This document shows, in pieces, positions 14,015-21,992 of a stretch of 28,646 nt of DNA (position 1 is the first letter of the stretch; each line of letters begins with the position of its first letter). A program made the position numbers and the translations under genes. Under the pieces are notes generated by a model. That model did no database searches and was not told where the DNA came from. It worked only from the letters and a program-made list of their open reading frames with translations. This DNA is from JBMNQI01 sp050944055 (GTDB lineage Bacteria > Bacillota > Clostridia > Oscillospirales > Oscillospiraceae), in the NCBI GenBank assembly GCA_050944055.1, contig JBMNQI010000028.1:1-28646 (forward strand). The letters run 5' to 3'.

Positions 14015-16672
14015 TCAGATATTGCCGACCGCGGGGGCGGGATCCGAGTGAAAAGCGGCGGCGGCCGTATCCGCGTCCAGCCTTTCGGCGCCCATGCCGA
14101 TTAGAAGATCCCGCAAAGGCTCGAGCTTTTCATAGAAAACAGCAATCAAATCGCCGCTGCGCGCGCTTTCGACCGCGTTTTTAAGCGCCTCGGCCTCGTT
14201 ATTGATAACCGATATTCTGCTGCAGGGAAAGCCGGCCTGTGTGACGGCGTTAAAAATAATGCCCGCTACCTCGCCGGCCTGCCTTCCGCGCAGACAGGAG
14301 TCTTCCTTAATAATGATTCTGTCAAAAGCACCGGCGCATTCCAGGCTAATCTGGCGGATTGAATTGTCCGGCCGGTCGCCGGGCATCCCGATAACTCCCG
14401 TAAGCTTATTGTGCCGGAGGCAGCTGCAGAATTTAATTGCCTGCCTGTAGCCCTCCTTGTTATGCCCGTAGTCCAGCATAACGGTGATTCCGTTTACATC
14501 ATAAAGGTTGAATCTTCCGGAATTGTCCCGGAAGCTCTTCAGCCCTTTTTTTATTGTCTCGATAGGGACGCCGAGGGAGTGCAGTGCGGCGGCCGCGGCG
14601 AGTGAGTTGTCAATATTGCATTCAATTTTTCCGCCCATCGTAATCGGGATGTCATTTACATCAGTTATCAGCAGAGTTTCACTGCCGTCCTGCAGATATA
14701 CTTTGCCGTTTTCATGGAAGACTGCCGGGTAATCTTTGAAATACTGCAGCTTATTTCTGTTTCTGAAAAAGAGAATGACCCTGTGCCTTACGCGCTCCAG
14801 TATTTTGCCGGTTGAGGAATCTTCACCGTTTAACACGACTGTGCCGCCGTTTTTCACAGCTTCCGCCACAAGGGACTTAACCTGTATTAAATCGTCAAGC
14901 GTTTCGACCCCGTCGCAGCCGAGATGATCCTCCGTGATGTTTGTTATTACGCCGACGTCGGCAACGTCATAGCCGAGACCGCCCCGGATTATCCCGCCCC
15001 GGGCGGTTTCAAGCACGGCTGCTTCTATTGTTTTGTTGGCCAGCAGCACGCGCGCGCTTCTCGGCCCGGAATTATCCCCCCTGCAGATGCATTTTCTATT
15101 GACGAAGCTGCCGCAGGTGCTGGTCATGCCGACATTTCTGCCCTGTGTCATCAGCACGTGCTGTATAAGCCGGACTACGGTGGTTTTGCCGTTTGTCCCG
15201 GTGACTGAGACGATAGGGAAATTCGCCGCTTCATAATTTGGGAAAAGGAAATCGACGATATCCTTCGCCACGTTGCGGGGTCTGCCTTCAAACGGGTAAA
15301 TGTGCATGCGGATTCCGGGGGCTGTATTGACTTCGACCACGGCCCCGTCTGTTTCATATATAGATTTTGATATGTCTTCGGTTACGATATCTACGCCCGC
15401 AATATCTATCCCCACTACCTCCGCGGCTCTGACGGCGGCTTCCGCGTTGTCCAGATGGATGATGTCGGTGCAGTCCACAGACGTCCCGCCGGTGCTGATG
15501 TTGCCGTTCTCCCTCAAAACGGCGACCTTGCCCTTTGGCAGTACGGACTCCGGTTTTAAACCGCTTTTTGCCAGCAGATTCAGGGCAATCCGGTCGATTA
15601 CGATTCTCGTGAGCGGCTTTTGATGCTCCTCGCCGCGGTTAGGGTCCGAGTTGATAATACCTACAAGTTCAGCTATCGTGTGAATCCCGTCGCCGGTAAC
15701 GCTGGCCGGAATACGCTTGGCTACGGCGCTGACCTTGCCTCCTACGACAAGAACGCGGTAATCGGAGCCCTTGATGAATTTTTCTACAATAACGCCCTTG
15801 CTGTATTTGAAGGCGTCGCGGAAAGCGGCCTTTATCTCGGCGCCGCTTTGCAGGTTCATGTGAACGCCTTTTCCCTGATTAGCGTCAAAAGGCTTGATCA
15901 CAACGGGCGTGCCCACCTGCTTTGCGGCCAGCAGGGCCGAAAGCTCCGAGTAAACCACCTTGCCGTAGGGCACGGGGATTTTGTTTTCGCTCAAAAGATA
16001 TTTTGTCAAATGCTTATTGCAGGATATGTCAGCCGAGATACAGGAAGTCGCGTCCGTGAGCGTGGATTCGATAAGACGGCTGTGCTTCCCGTAGCCGAGC
16101 ATGACAAGGCTTTCGCTGCCTATCCTCGTAACCGGTATCCCTCTTGATCTTGCTTCTTTGACTATGGCGGACGTGCTTGGGCCGAGCTCCGCCTCGGCCG
16201 AAATCTTTTTAAGATAGGAAAGGAAGTCTTCGGCGATGACGTCGTTTCCCGCAATTATCTGATTGAGTATAAATACCGCTGCCTTGCCGCATTCAAGCCC
16301 GCCGACTTCATTCCCGAATTCATAAACCAGGTAATACGTCGAGGGCTCGGCATAGAGCCTGGTCTTGCCGAATCCAATATCATAACCCAGCTGATACTGA
16401 AGTTCCAGGATAACGTGCTCCAGAACATGAGCTAGGTAAGTCCCTTCCCTGAGACGCACTAAAAAACCGCCCTCATATCCGAGGCCGCAGCAGTTGGTTT
16501 TTAGGCCGGGGAAATATTCAAGCAGCTTTTCATTAAAACCGGATATCTTATTAGTCGGGATTTCGCTGTATTTCCCGATATCCACGATCAGCTTGATGAC
16601 GGGTTTGTGGCTGTATATATTCCTGCCGTTAAAAACAGTATAATCGCAGATGATTATAGGGTTGTTACTCAT
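14015..16672 (-). CDS. cphA: Cyanophycin synthetase
   Basis: An 885-residue CphA that polymerises aspartate and arginine into multi-L-arginyl-poly-L-aspartate. Three regions are seen. The N-domain (about 1-160) carries HVLEH (H82, E85, H86), the HxxEH site that in studied CphA cuts polymer into primers. The ATP-grasp domain (about 215-470) ends with VVEVNTAPGIRMHIYP. The Mur-ligase-like domain (about 485-870) has the VTGTNGKTT P-loop (G492-T497), VLETARGGIIRGGLGYD, NITEDHLG, DYGHNKEGY and GMPGDRPD. All key motifs of both ligase sites are intact, and length is usual for the family. It starts 8 bases inside cphB and is last in its operon. No clear strong terminator follows: only a 7-pair stem near 13964-13982. 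Confidence 0.96.
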   Translation of the reverse strand: MSNNPIIICDYTVFNGRNIYSHKPVIKLIVDIGKYSEIPTNKISGFNEKLLEYFPGLKTNCCGLGYEGGFLVRLREGTYLAHVLEHVILELQYQLGYDIGFGKTRLYAEPSTYYLVYEFGNEVGGLECGKAAVFILNQIIAGNDVIAEDFLSYLKKISAEAELGPSTSAIVKEARSRGIPVTRIGSESLVMLGYGKHSRLIESTLTDATSCISADISCNKHLTKYLLSENKIPVPYGKVVYSELSALLAAKQVGTPVVIKPFDANQGKGVHMNLQSGAEIKAAFRDAFKYSKGVIVEKFIKGSDYRVLVVGGKVSAVAKRIPASVTGDGIHTIAELVGIINSDPNRGEEHQKPLTRIVIDRIALNLLAKSGLKPESVLPKGKVAVLRENGNISTGGTSVDCTDIIHLDNAEAAVRAAEVVGIDIAGVDIVTEDISKSIYETDGAVVEVNTAPGIRMHIYPFEGRPRNVAKDIVDFLFPNYEAANFPIVSVTGTNGKTTVVRLIQHVLMTQGRNVGMTSTCGSFVNRKCICRGDNSGPRSARVLLANKTIEAAVLETARGGIIRGGLGYDVADVGVITNITEDHLGCDGVETLDDLIQVKSLVAEAVKNGGTVVLNGEDSSTGKILERVRHRVILFFRNRNKLQYFKDYPAVFHENGKVYLQDGSETLLITDVNDIPITMGGKIECNIDNSLAAAAALHSLGVPIETIKKGLKSFRDNSGRFNLYDVNGITVMLDYGHNKEGYRQAIKFCSCLRHNKLTGVIGMPGDRPDNSIRQISLECAGAFDRIIIKEDSCLRGRQAGEVAGIIFNAVTQAGFPCSRISVINNEAEALKNAVESARSGDLIAVFYEKLEPLRDLLIGMGAERLDADTAAAAFHSDPAPAVGNI

Positions 16673-17471
16673 CTTTCAAACGTAAGACCTTTCTGTTAAC
16701 TAAATCGAAGCCGTAGCCCTGCGGCAGGACATGGACAGTTGCCCCGACTATCGCGAGGATCTCATCCTGCTTGAGTTCCGATACGTTGGAGGTTTTGATT
16801 GTTTTTCCGTCTATAATTGTGACGGCATTGGAACCCGCCACTTCAAAATGCATATCGGGACAGAGCTTTATTGACGTATCCTCGTCTATGCCCAGCCCGA
16901 TAATATCCGGGTTTTCGGTTATGCCGCAGAGCAAGCGGCCGAACCGGCCCCGCTGGTCGAAATGCTGGTCTATGATTACTCCTTCCATCAAACCGAGGCC
17001 GGGAGCCATTTTTAAGGTGCATTTGCGGGCAGGCTCATTATCCCTGCCGTTTACTATCATCGTAGAGCTCATTACGGACGCGCCCGCGCTTGTGCCCATT
17101 ACTATACCGCCTCTGCTGTAGAGGCTCTTGAGCTCATAATAGGCAGAAGTCCCTCCGAGAATACTGGTCAGGCGCAGCTGGTCCCCGCCCGTCATAAATA
17201 CGCATTTGGCGTTTTTCAACATCTCTATGTTGCTGCTTTCGTTGGCCTCATCCCTCGTATTTATATTGAGAACCTTTGTGTTGCAAAGACCGAGCCTCTC
17301 AAATACGTTCTTATAATTCTGCCCGGCCTTTTCAGCGTTTTCCGTTGCGGTAGTCAGGACTATGAGCAAATCGTCCTTCGAGAGCATCCGGGCGGCCTGT
17401 TTTAAGACGACGCTGTCCCCGGTCTTGTCTTCAGCGCCTCCGATTATAATAAGATATCCCTTATCACTCAT
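16665..17471 (-). CDS. cphB: Cyanophycinase
   Basis: A 268-residue serine peptidase of family S51 that cleaves cyanophycin to beta-Asp-Arg dipeptides. The nucleophile motif MGTSAGASVMS places the serine at S128. The DQHFDQRGRFGRLL segment (168-181) and GLGIDEDTSI (193-202) are typical of cyanophycinases rather than of the related alpha-aspartyl dipeptidase PepE. There is no signal peptide, so it acts in the cytoplasm on stored granules. It overlaps iadA at its start and cphA at its end by 8 bases each, tying polymer synthesis and breakdown to one mRNA. Confidence 0.95.
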   Translation of the reverse strand: MSDKGYLIIIGGAEDKTGDSVVLKQAARMLSKDDLLIVLTTATENAEKAGQNYKNVFERLGLCNTKVLNINTRDEANESSNIEMLKNAKCVFMTGGDQLRLTSILGGTSAYYELKSLYSRGGIVMGTSAGASVMSSTMIVNGRDNEPARKCTLKMAPGLGLMEGVIIDQHFDQRGRFGRLLCGITENPDIIGLGIDEDTSIKLCPDMHFEVAGSNAVTIIDGKTIKTSNVSELKQDEILAIVGATVHVLPQGYGFDLVNRKVLRLKDE

Positions 17472-18582
17472 TTTCTTTCTCCGCCTTGCTGCTATAGACT
17501 AGTCTCCCGCGGCTGAAGAGCATTTTAATATTATAATTTCTATCCGCAATCAAAATATCCGCGTCGCTTCCTTCCCTGAGCGTTCCTTTTTTGGGGTATA
17601 GATTTAATAGCCTCGCTGGGTTTTCAGTCGCAAGCCTGAAGGCGGCGGAGGGCGGCAATACCTCCTGTTTGATACAGCTTATTATATCTTTTATAAGCGC
17701 CGCCGGCTCGGCGCAGCCGCCGCCCGGAAAGCTCCCGCCCGCGTCCGAGCTTATCGTGACTCTCGAAAGCCCGTTTTTTTCCCGGCAGAGTTTTCTTATG
17801 GCTTCGGGCACCGGCAGGCCGGCCGTTTCGCCGGCTGTAAGGTCGATATTCCCGCCGCCTGCCCAGTAAGCGGCGGCTTCGTCGAAAAGTATCGCGTTCC
17901 TGTTGACATGCGTGGGGACAAACATTGAGGCAGGCAGGTCCGACGAATCCAGCATTTTCTTAAGAAGGCCAAGCCCGTCCTTCCCGTCGCCGATATGGAG
18001 ATGGACCACGCCGGCTTTCCCGCTGAGCAGAGCGCCGACGTGAACATCCGATGACAGTCTCAGCATCTCATGTAAACCGGGCTGCGAGCAGCGGTGGTCG
18101 GAAATGGCGATTTCACCCGCGCCTATGATTTTTTCAATAAATATCATGTCCCGGACGAGGCTGCCGGTCAGGCTCAGCGTTGGAACGCGGTAGCAGCCGG
18201 AATAAAGATAGACGGAAAGCCCGCATGATTCAAGCTTCCCGGCGTGCGCGTAAAGGCTTTCCATGCTTCTGCAATACCCGTCCGTCCCGAGCAGGCCCAC
18301 GACCGTTGTAATGCCGGCGCTGAAAACCGCCGGGGCTTCAAGCTCCCCGGTGCGGCTTGAAAAACCCTCCTCGCCGCCCGAACCCGCGATATGGACGTGC
18401 TGATCGATAAGCCCCGGGAAGGCCAGCATGCCCTCACAGGATATGATTCTGTCGTAAACCGGCAGATCATCTGTTTTGCCGGCGGGCATTATCCTATAGA
18501 TTCTGTCAAAGGCGATAAGTATATCGTTTTTTCCTTTGTATTCCGGGCAGTAGCATTCAAGGTTTTTCAGCAGTGTGAGCAT
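17464..18582 (-). CDS. iadA: Isoaspartyl (beta-aspartyl) dipeptidase, amidohydrolase superfamily
   Basis: A 372-residue metallopeptidase that would hydrolyse beta-Asp-Arg released by cyanophycinase to free Asp and Arg. Predicted metal ligands are H62 and H64 in IDQHVHIAG, H196 in HLHIGDG and H225 in PTHVNRN, with catalytic D280 in SSDAGGS. The lysine that is carboxylated in E. coli IadA (context VKCAISDHR) is replaced by E157 (GEIAISDHR), so the metal bridge is probably glutamate. It is first in the operon, starts at the ATG at 18582 with a weak GAAGG site, and has no clear sigma-A promoter, only a pair of 8-base direct repeats at 18622-18649. It is slightly shorter than the E. coli enzyme (about 390). 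Confidence 0.92.
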   Translation of the reverse strand: MLTLLKNLECYCPEYKGKNDILIAFDRIYRIMPAGKTDDLPVYDRIISCEGMLAFPGLIDQHVHIAGSGGEEGFSSRTGELEAPAVFSAGITTVVGLLGTDGYCRSMESLYAHAGKLESCGLSVYLYSGCYRVPTLSLTGSLVRDMIFIEKIIGAGEIAISDHRCSQPGLHEMLRLSSDVHVGALLSGKAGVVHLHIGDGKDGLGLLKKMLDSSDLPASMFVPTHVNRNAILFDEAAAYWAGGGNIDLTAGETAGLPVPEAIRKLCREKNGLSRVTISSDAGGSFPGGGCAEPAALIKDIISCIKQEVLPPSAAFRLATENPARLLNLYPKKGTLREGSDADILIADRNYNIKMLFSRGRLVYSSKAEKENE

Positions 18583-18621
18583 GTTCAGCCTTCACCGGAG
18601 CTTCAGTATTGAACATATTAT

Positions 18622-18649
18622 CTCCGCAAAAACAGACAATACTCCGCAA
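18622..18649. repeat. Pair of 8-base direct repeats upstream of the cyanophycin operon
   Basis: CTCCGCAA occurs at 18622-18629 and again at 18642-18649, exactly 20 bases (two helical turns) apart. They lie 40-67 bases before the iadA start, where a promoter or regulator site is expected, and next to an AT-rich GATAATATG that could be a -10. Possibly a tandem activator or repressor site. Confidence 0.4.
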
Positions 18650-18664
18650 TAATGGGTTTTGCAA

Positions 18665-18699
18665 ATAAAAAGGCCGCCGCACTGCGACAGCCTTTTTAT
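18665..18699 (-). terminator. Terminator of htpG
   Basis: ATAAAAAGGC (18665-18674) and GCCTTTTTAT (18690-18699) form a perfect 10-pair stem with a GC-rich 15-base loop, starting 12 bases after the htpG stop. On the minus strand the stem ends in TTTTTAT. It separates htpG from the cyanophycin operon. Confidence 0.8.
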
Positions 18700-18710
18700 T
18701 CATACGGGTA

Positions 18711-20582
18711 TTAAACCATCAGGCCGTTTATAAGCTCAAAAAACCTGTTCGGATCGTCCAGCGGAAGGTCCGCGGCAATAAGCGCCTGATAATAGAGTAT
18801 CTCCGCGTAATCCTTTGCTTTTTCGCCGCCGCGGGCTATCGCCGCGAGGGCGGAGTGCTCCGGATTTATCTCCAGGACGCGCTCGGCGTGTACCGGGCTC
18901 GCGCCCTGAATGTTATTGAGGTATTTTTCCATTTCGAAGGAAACCGGCCCGTCGGCCGTAAGACAGGCGGCCGAGGTCGTGAGCTTGCGCGACACGCGCA
19001 CATCCTTAACCTTATCTCCGAGGTATTCCTTAATCTTATCCGTAAGCTCGTTTTTCTCGGGTACGCTGGTTTCGGCTGTGTCAAGCCCCATATCTTCGTT
19101 CGTAGTAATATTGCGGAACTCCTTTTCCTCGTGCTTTCCGAGGATTTGAAGCACGAACTCGTCGACTCCCTCGGTGAGGAAGAGGACCTCGAAACCGGCG
19201 CTCTTGAGGCGCTCAAGCTGGGGCAGGCTGCCTATTTTTGAAAGGCTTGCGCCAGTGGCGTAGTAAATGTATTTCTGGTTTTCCGGCATACGGGAGACGT
19301 ATTCCGCCAATGTGACGTTCTTTTCCTGAGTTGAGGAGTAGAACATCAGAAGGTCGCGCAGCAGCTCCTTGTTTTTGCCGAATTCGGCTACAGCCCCGTA
19401 TTTGATCTGTGTGCCGAAGCCCTTCCAGAATTCCTCGTATTTCTCGCGCTCGGTCACAAGCATCTTGGAGAGCTCCGATTTAATCTTCTTTTCCAGGTTG
19501 GAGGCTATTGTTTTGAGCTGACGGTCATGCTGAAGCATCTCGCGCGATATGTTGAGCGAGAGGTCGGCCGAATCGACGACACCGCGTACAAAACGGAAAT
19601 GGTCGGGCAGGAGCTCGGCGCACTTGTCCATTATAAGGACGCCGGAGGAATAGAGCTGCAGGCCCTTTTTAAACTCCTTTGTATAAAAATCGTAGGGGGC
19701 CTTCGCGGGAATAAACAGCAGGGCTTTGTATGTCACCGCGCCTTCCGCAGACAGGTGTATGCTGCGCAGGGGATCGTCAAAATCGTAGAATTTCTCCCTG
19801 TAAAACTGAAAATAATCCTCGTCCTTGACCTCGTTTTTTGGCTTTTGCCAAATGGGGACGCGGCTGTTCAGCGTCTCAGGCTCTAGAACCGTTACGGTCT
19901 CCTTCTTGCCTTCCTTATCCCCGGTCTCAACCTCATGCGTATGCTCCATATCCATGATTATCGGCCAGCGGATATAGTCGGAGTACTTGGTTACAAGCGA
20001 GGCCAGCTCATAGCGGTCAAGGAAGCGGCTGTATTTCTCGTCCTCTGCGTCGGGCTTTATATGAAGAATGATGTCAGTTCCTGCAAAATCGCGCTTTCCT
20101 TCGGCCATAGTATATCCGTCGGCGCCGTTTGATTCCCAAACGTTGGCCGTTTCCGAACCGTACGCGCGGCTTATTACACGCACCGTATCGGCGACCATGA
20201 AAGCCGAATAGAAGCCGACTCCGAACTGACCGATTATATCAAACGCATCGGCATCGCTGCCCTCAAGCGAATCCTTAAACTGTTTTGAGCCGCTGCGTGC
20301 TATAGTGCCAAGATTGGATTCCAGTTCCTCGGCCGTCATCCCGATTCCGTTGTCGGAAATGGTGAGAGTGCGGGCATTTTCGTCGGGCGTTATCGTGATT
20401 TTAAAATCATCCCTGGTCATGCCGACCTTGTCGTCCGTGAGGCTTAAATAGCAGAGCTTGTCTATCGCGTCGCTCGCGTTGGAGATTAGCTCCCGCAAAA
20501 ATATTTCCCGGTTTGTATAAATCGAGTTGATCATTAAATCAAGCAATCTCTTCGATTCGGCTTTAAACTGCTTTTTTCGCAT
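18711..20582 (-). CDS. htpG: Molecular chaperone HtpG (bacterial Hsp90)
   Basis: A 623-residue Hsp90 of usual bacterial length. The N-terminal GHKL ATPase has RELISNASDAIDKL, TISDNGIGMT and GQFGVGFYSAFMVAD. The middle domain has VRGVVDSADLSLNISREMLQ. The C-terminal dimerisation domain ends with LPLDDPNRFFELINGLM. The ATG at 20582 (MRKKQFKAES) is chosen because GGAGGAGA lies 8 bases upstream; a longer frame to 20618 would run through the operator. The promoter at 20643-20671 and perfect CIRCE at 20612-20638 put it under HrcA heat-shock control. It is monocistronic. Confidence 0.98.
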   Translation of the reverse strand: MRKKQFKAESKRLLDLMINSIYTNREIFLRELISNASDAIDKLCYLSLTDDKVGMTRDDFKITITPDENARTLTISDNGIGMTAEELESNLGTIARSGSKQFKDSLEGSDADAFDIIGQFGVGFYSAFMVADTVRVISRAYGSETANVWESNGADGYTMAEGKRDFAGTDIILHIKPDAEDEKYSRFLDRYELASLVTKYSDYIRWPIIMDMEHTHEVETGDKEGKKETVTVLEPETLNSRVPIWQKPKNEVKDEDYFQFYREKFYDFDDPLRSIHLSAEGAVTYKALLFIPAKAPYDFYTKEFKKGLQLYSSGVLIMDKCAELLPDHFRFVRGVVDSADLSLNISREMLQHDRQLKTIASNLEKKIKSELSKMLVTEREKYEEFWKGFGTQIKYGAVAEFGKNKELLRDLLMFYSSTQEKNVTLAEYVSRMPENQKYIYYATGASLSKIGSLPQLERLKSAGFEVLFLTEGVDEFVLQILGKHEEKEFRNITTNEDMGLDTAETSVPEKNELTDKIKEYLGDKVKDVRVSRKLTTSAACLTADGPVSFEMEKYLNNIQGASPVHAERVLEINPEHSALAAIARGGEKAKDYAEILYYQALIAADLPLDDPNRFFELINGLMV

Positions 20583-20611
20583 AGGTTTAATCTCCTCCGT
20601 GTGTATCACTA

Positions 20612-20638
20612 TTAGCACTCGGCATGTGTGAGTGCTAA
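20612..20638. promoter_or_regulatory. Perfect CIRCE operator (HrcA site)
   Basis: TTAGCACTC (20612-20620), 9 bases, GAGTGCTAA (20630-20638): an exact match to the 9-9-9 CIRCE consensus. It lies at the expected transcription start of htpG, between the -10 box and the ribosome site, so HrcA would block initiation or elongation until heat stress. Confidence 0.95.
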
Positions 20639-20642
20639 TAGT

Positions 20643-20671
20643 AATATACTACATTGGTTAAGAAATATCAA
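20643..20671 (-). promoter_or_regulatory. Promoter of htpG
   Basis: TTGATA (20671-20666), 17 bases, TATATT (20648-20643), a good sigma-A promoter ending 4 bases before the CIRCE operator. Confidence 0.8.
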
Positions 20672-20793
20672 TACGCAATTGCATTATTTTGCCTTATCTC
20701 AGCATATGTAATTGTATTGAAATAATTTGTAATCTGATTTGCGGTTAAAAAGACGGATTGAAATAGTATTATAATAAAACGGAGATGGTAAAA

Positions 20794-21879
20794 ATGAAGA
20801 AGCGTATTATTGTATTCCTTTTGCTTGCTTTTGCACTCGGATTTATGCCAAAAGCGTCGGCGGAGAGATATGTTACCGTCACTGTGGACGGCCTCGCGCT
20901 TAACTTCGATCAGAACCCGATAATAGAGAACGGGCGCACTCTGGTGCCGCTGCGCGCCATATTCGAGGCTTTGGGAGCGTCGGTACACTGGGATCAGGAA
21001 ACTAAAACGGTTACCGCCGTCCGCGGTAAGGATACGGTCTGGCTGACTATCGGCAGCAATATTGTCTATTTGAACGGAGAACCCGCCTATGTCATGGACG
21101 TGCCCGCCAAAATAGTTGAGGAAACCGGGCGCACTCTGGTGCCGGCGCGCGCGGTATCGGAAGTGCTCGGCGCGTCCGTCACCTGGAACGACAGGACCTC
21201 GAGCGTTGTGATTCTGACTGATCCGCCGGACCATACATACGAGGAACGTATGCTGCAGAATACCTGGCTCGGGTATAATGGCGAGCCGATACTGACAGTC
21301 ACCGCCTATTACCCGGTGCTCTCAGGCAAAGGCGAGTCGGATAAGGCCCTAAACAGGATGTTCTTTGACGCGGCCGCCGAGTATGTCGACGTCTTCGGCC
21401 GTGAGATGTATGAGGAAGCGAAGGCCGAATACGAGTTTTCAATTCGTAACGAATACCATTTTTACCCGTATGAGTTTGAGCAGTCGGTGAGCATCACATA
21501 TGACAAAAACGGTTATTTTTCATATGTAACCCAGAACTATTCCTACACAGGCGGCGCGCATCCGAATACGGCCAGAGACGCCGCGATTCTGCGTACAGAC
21601 AGCATGGAAGAGCTTGACTTCATGTTTTTCTTCGGCGAGAGCAAAAGGGAGGACATAGAGTCAAAGATAACGGATTATTTCTATGGTTTTCTTGAAGAGG
21701 ACATACCGGGCTATACTACAAAAGAAGCGGTCGCCGAAGCGGTTGAGTCCGAGCTTGAGTTCTATCTTTCCCCGCTTGGCGTCGGATTCTTCCTGCCGGT
21801 TTACAGCGTAGCGCCATATGCGGCGGGCTACCCCGAATTCATCTGGAAGCTCGGCTCAAGCGAGATTATCATAATATAG
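20794..21879 (+). CDS. Exported protein with copper-amine-oxidase-like stalk and DUF3298-type domain
   Basis: A 361-residue secreted protein. A signal peptide covers about residues 1-23 (cleavage after ASA). Residues about 25-143 form a copper amine oxidase N-domain-like stalk with two copies of the GRTLVP-RA-EALGASV-W repeat. Residues about 155-355 resemble the DUF4163/DUF3298 pair found in RsiV and in the PdaC N-terminus, including the hallmark YTGGAHPNT. No deacetylase or anti-sigma segment is present. RsiV binds lysozyme through this fold, so a lysozyme or glycan-binding role is possible but unproven. The second ATG at 20794 is used because GGAG abuts the first. A weak promoter (TTAAAA, 16 bases, TATTAT) precedes it. 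Confidence 0.8.
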   Translation: MKKRIIVFLLLAFALGFMPKASAERYVTVTVDGLALNFDQNPIIENGRTLVPLRAIFEALGASVHWDQETKTVTAVRGKDTVWLTIGSNIVYLNGEPAYVMDVPAKIVEETGRTLVPARAVSEVLGASVTWNDRTSSVVILTDPPDHTYEERMLQNTWLGYNGEPILTVTAYYPVLSGKGESDKALNRMFFDAAAEYVDVFGREMYEEAKAEYEFSIRNEYHFYPYEFEQSVSITYDKNGYFSYVTQNYSYTGGAHPNTARDAAILRTDSMEELDFMFFFGESKREDIESKITDYFYGFLEEDIPGYTTKEAVAEAVESELEFYLSPLGVGFFLPVYSVAPYAAGYPEFIWKLGSSEIIII

Positions 21880-21946
21880 GCGGCTTTCCGTTCCGGATGA
21901 CGAAGCGGAGCTCAAGCGGGCGGCGCGCCTGTTTCGCGTAAATACT

Positions 21947-21982
21947 AAGACCGGCAGAGCGTTCACGCCCTGCCGGTCTTTT
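21947..21982. terminator. Bidirectional terminator between convergent exported-protein genes
   Basis: AAGACCGGCAG (21947-21957) pairs perfectly with CTGCCGGTCTT (21970-21980), with a further GCG-CGC pairing in the loop, followed by TT. It is placed between the stops at 21879 and 21993 and can serve both genes. Confidence 0.85.
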
Positions 21983-21992
21983 GCCGGATTAT

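Noticed and set aside
13991..14020. GGCTCAGA repeated twice near the end of cphA
   Set aside because: Two 8-base copies that overlap the cphA stop; no larger repeat structure.
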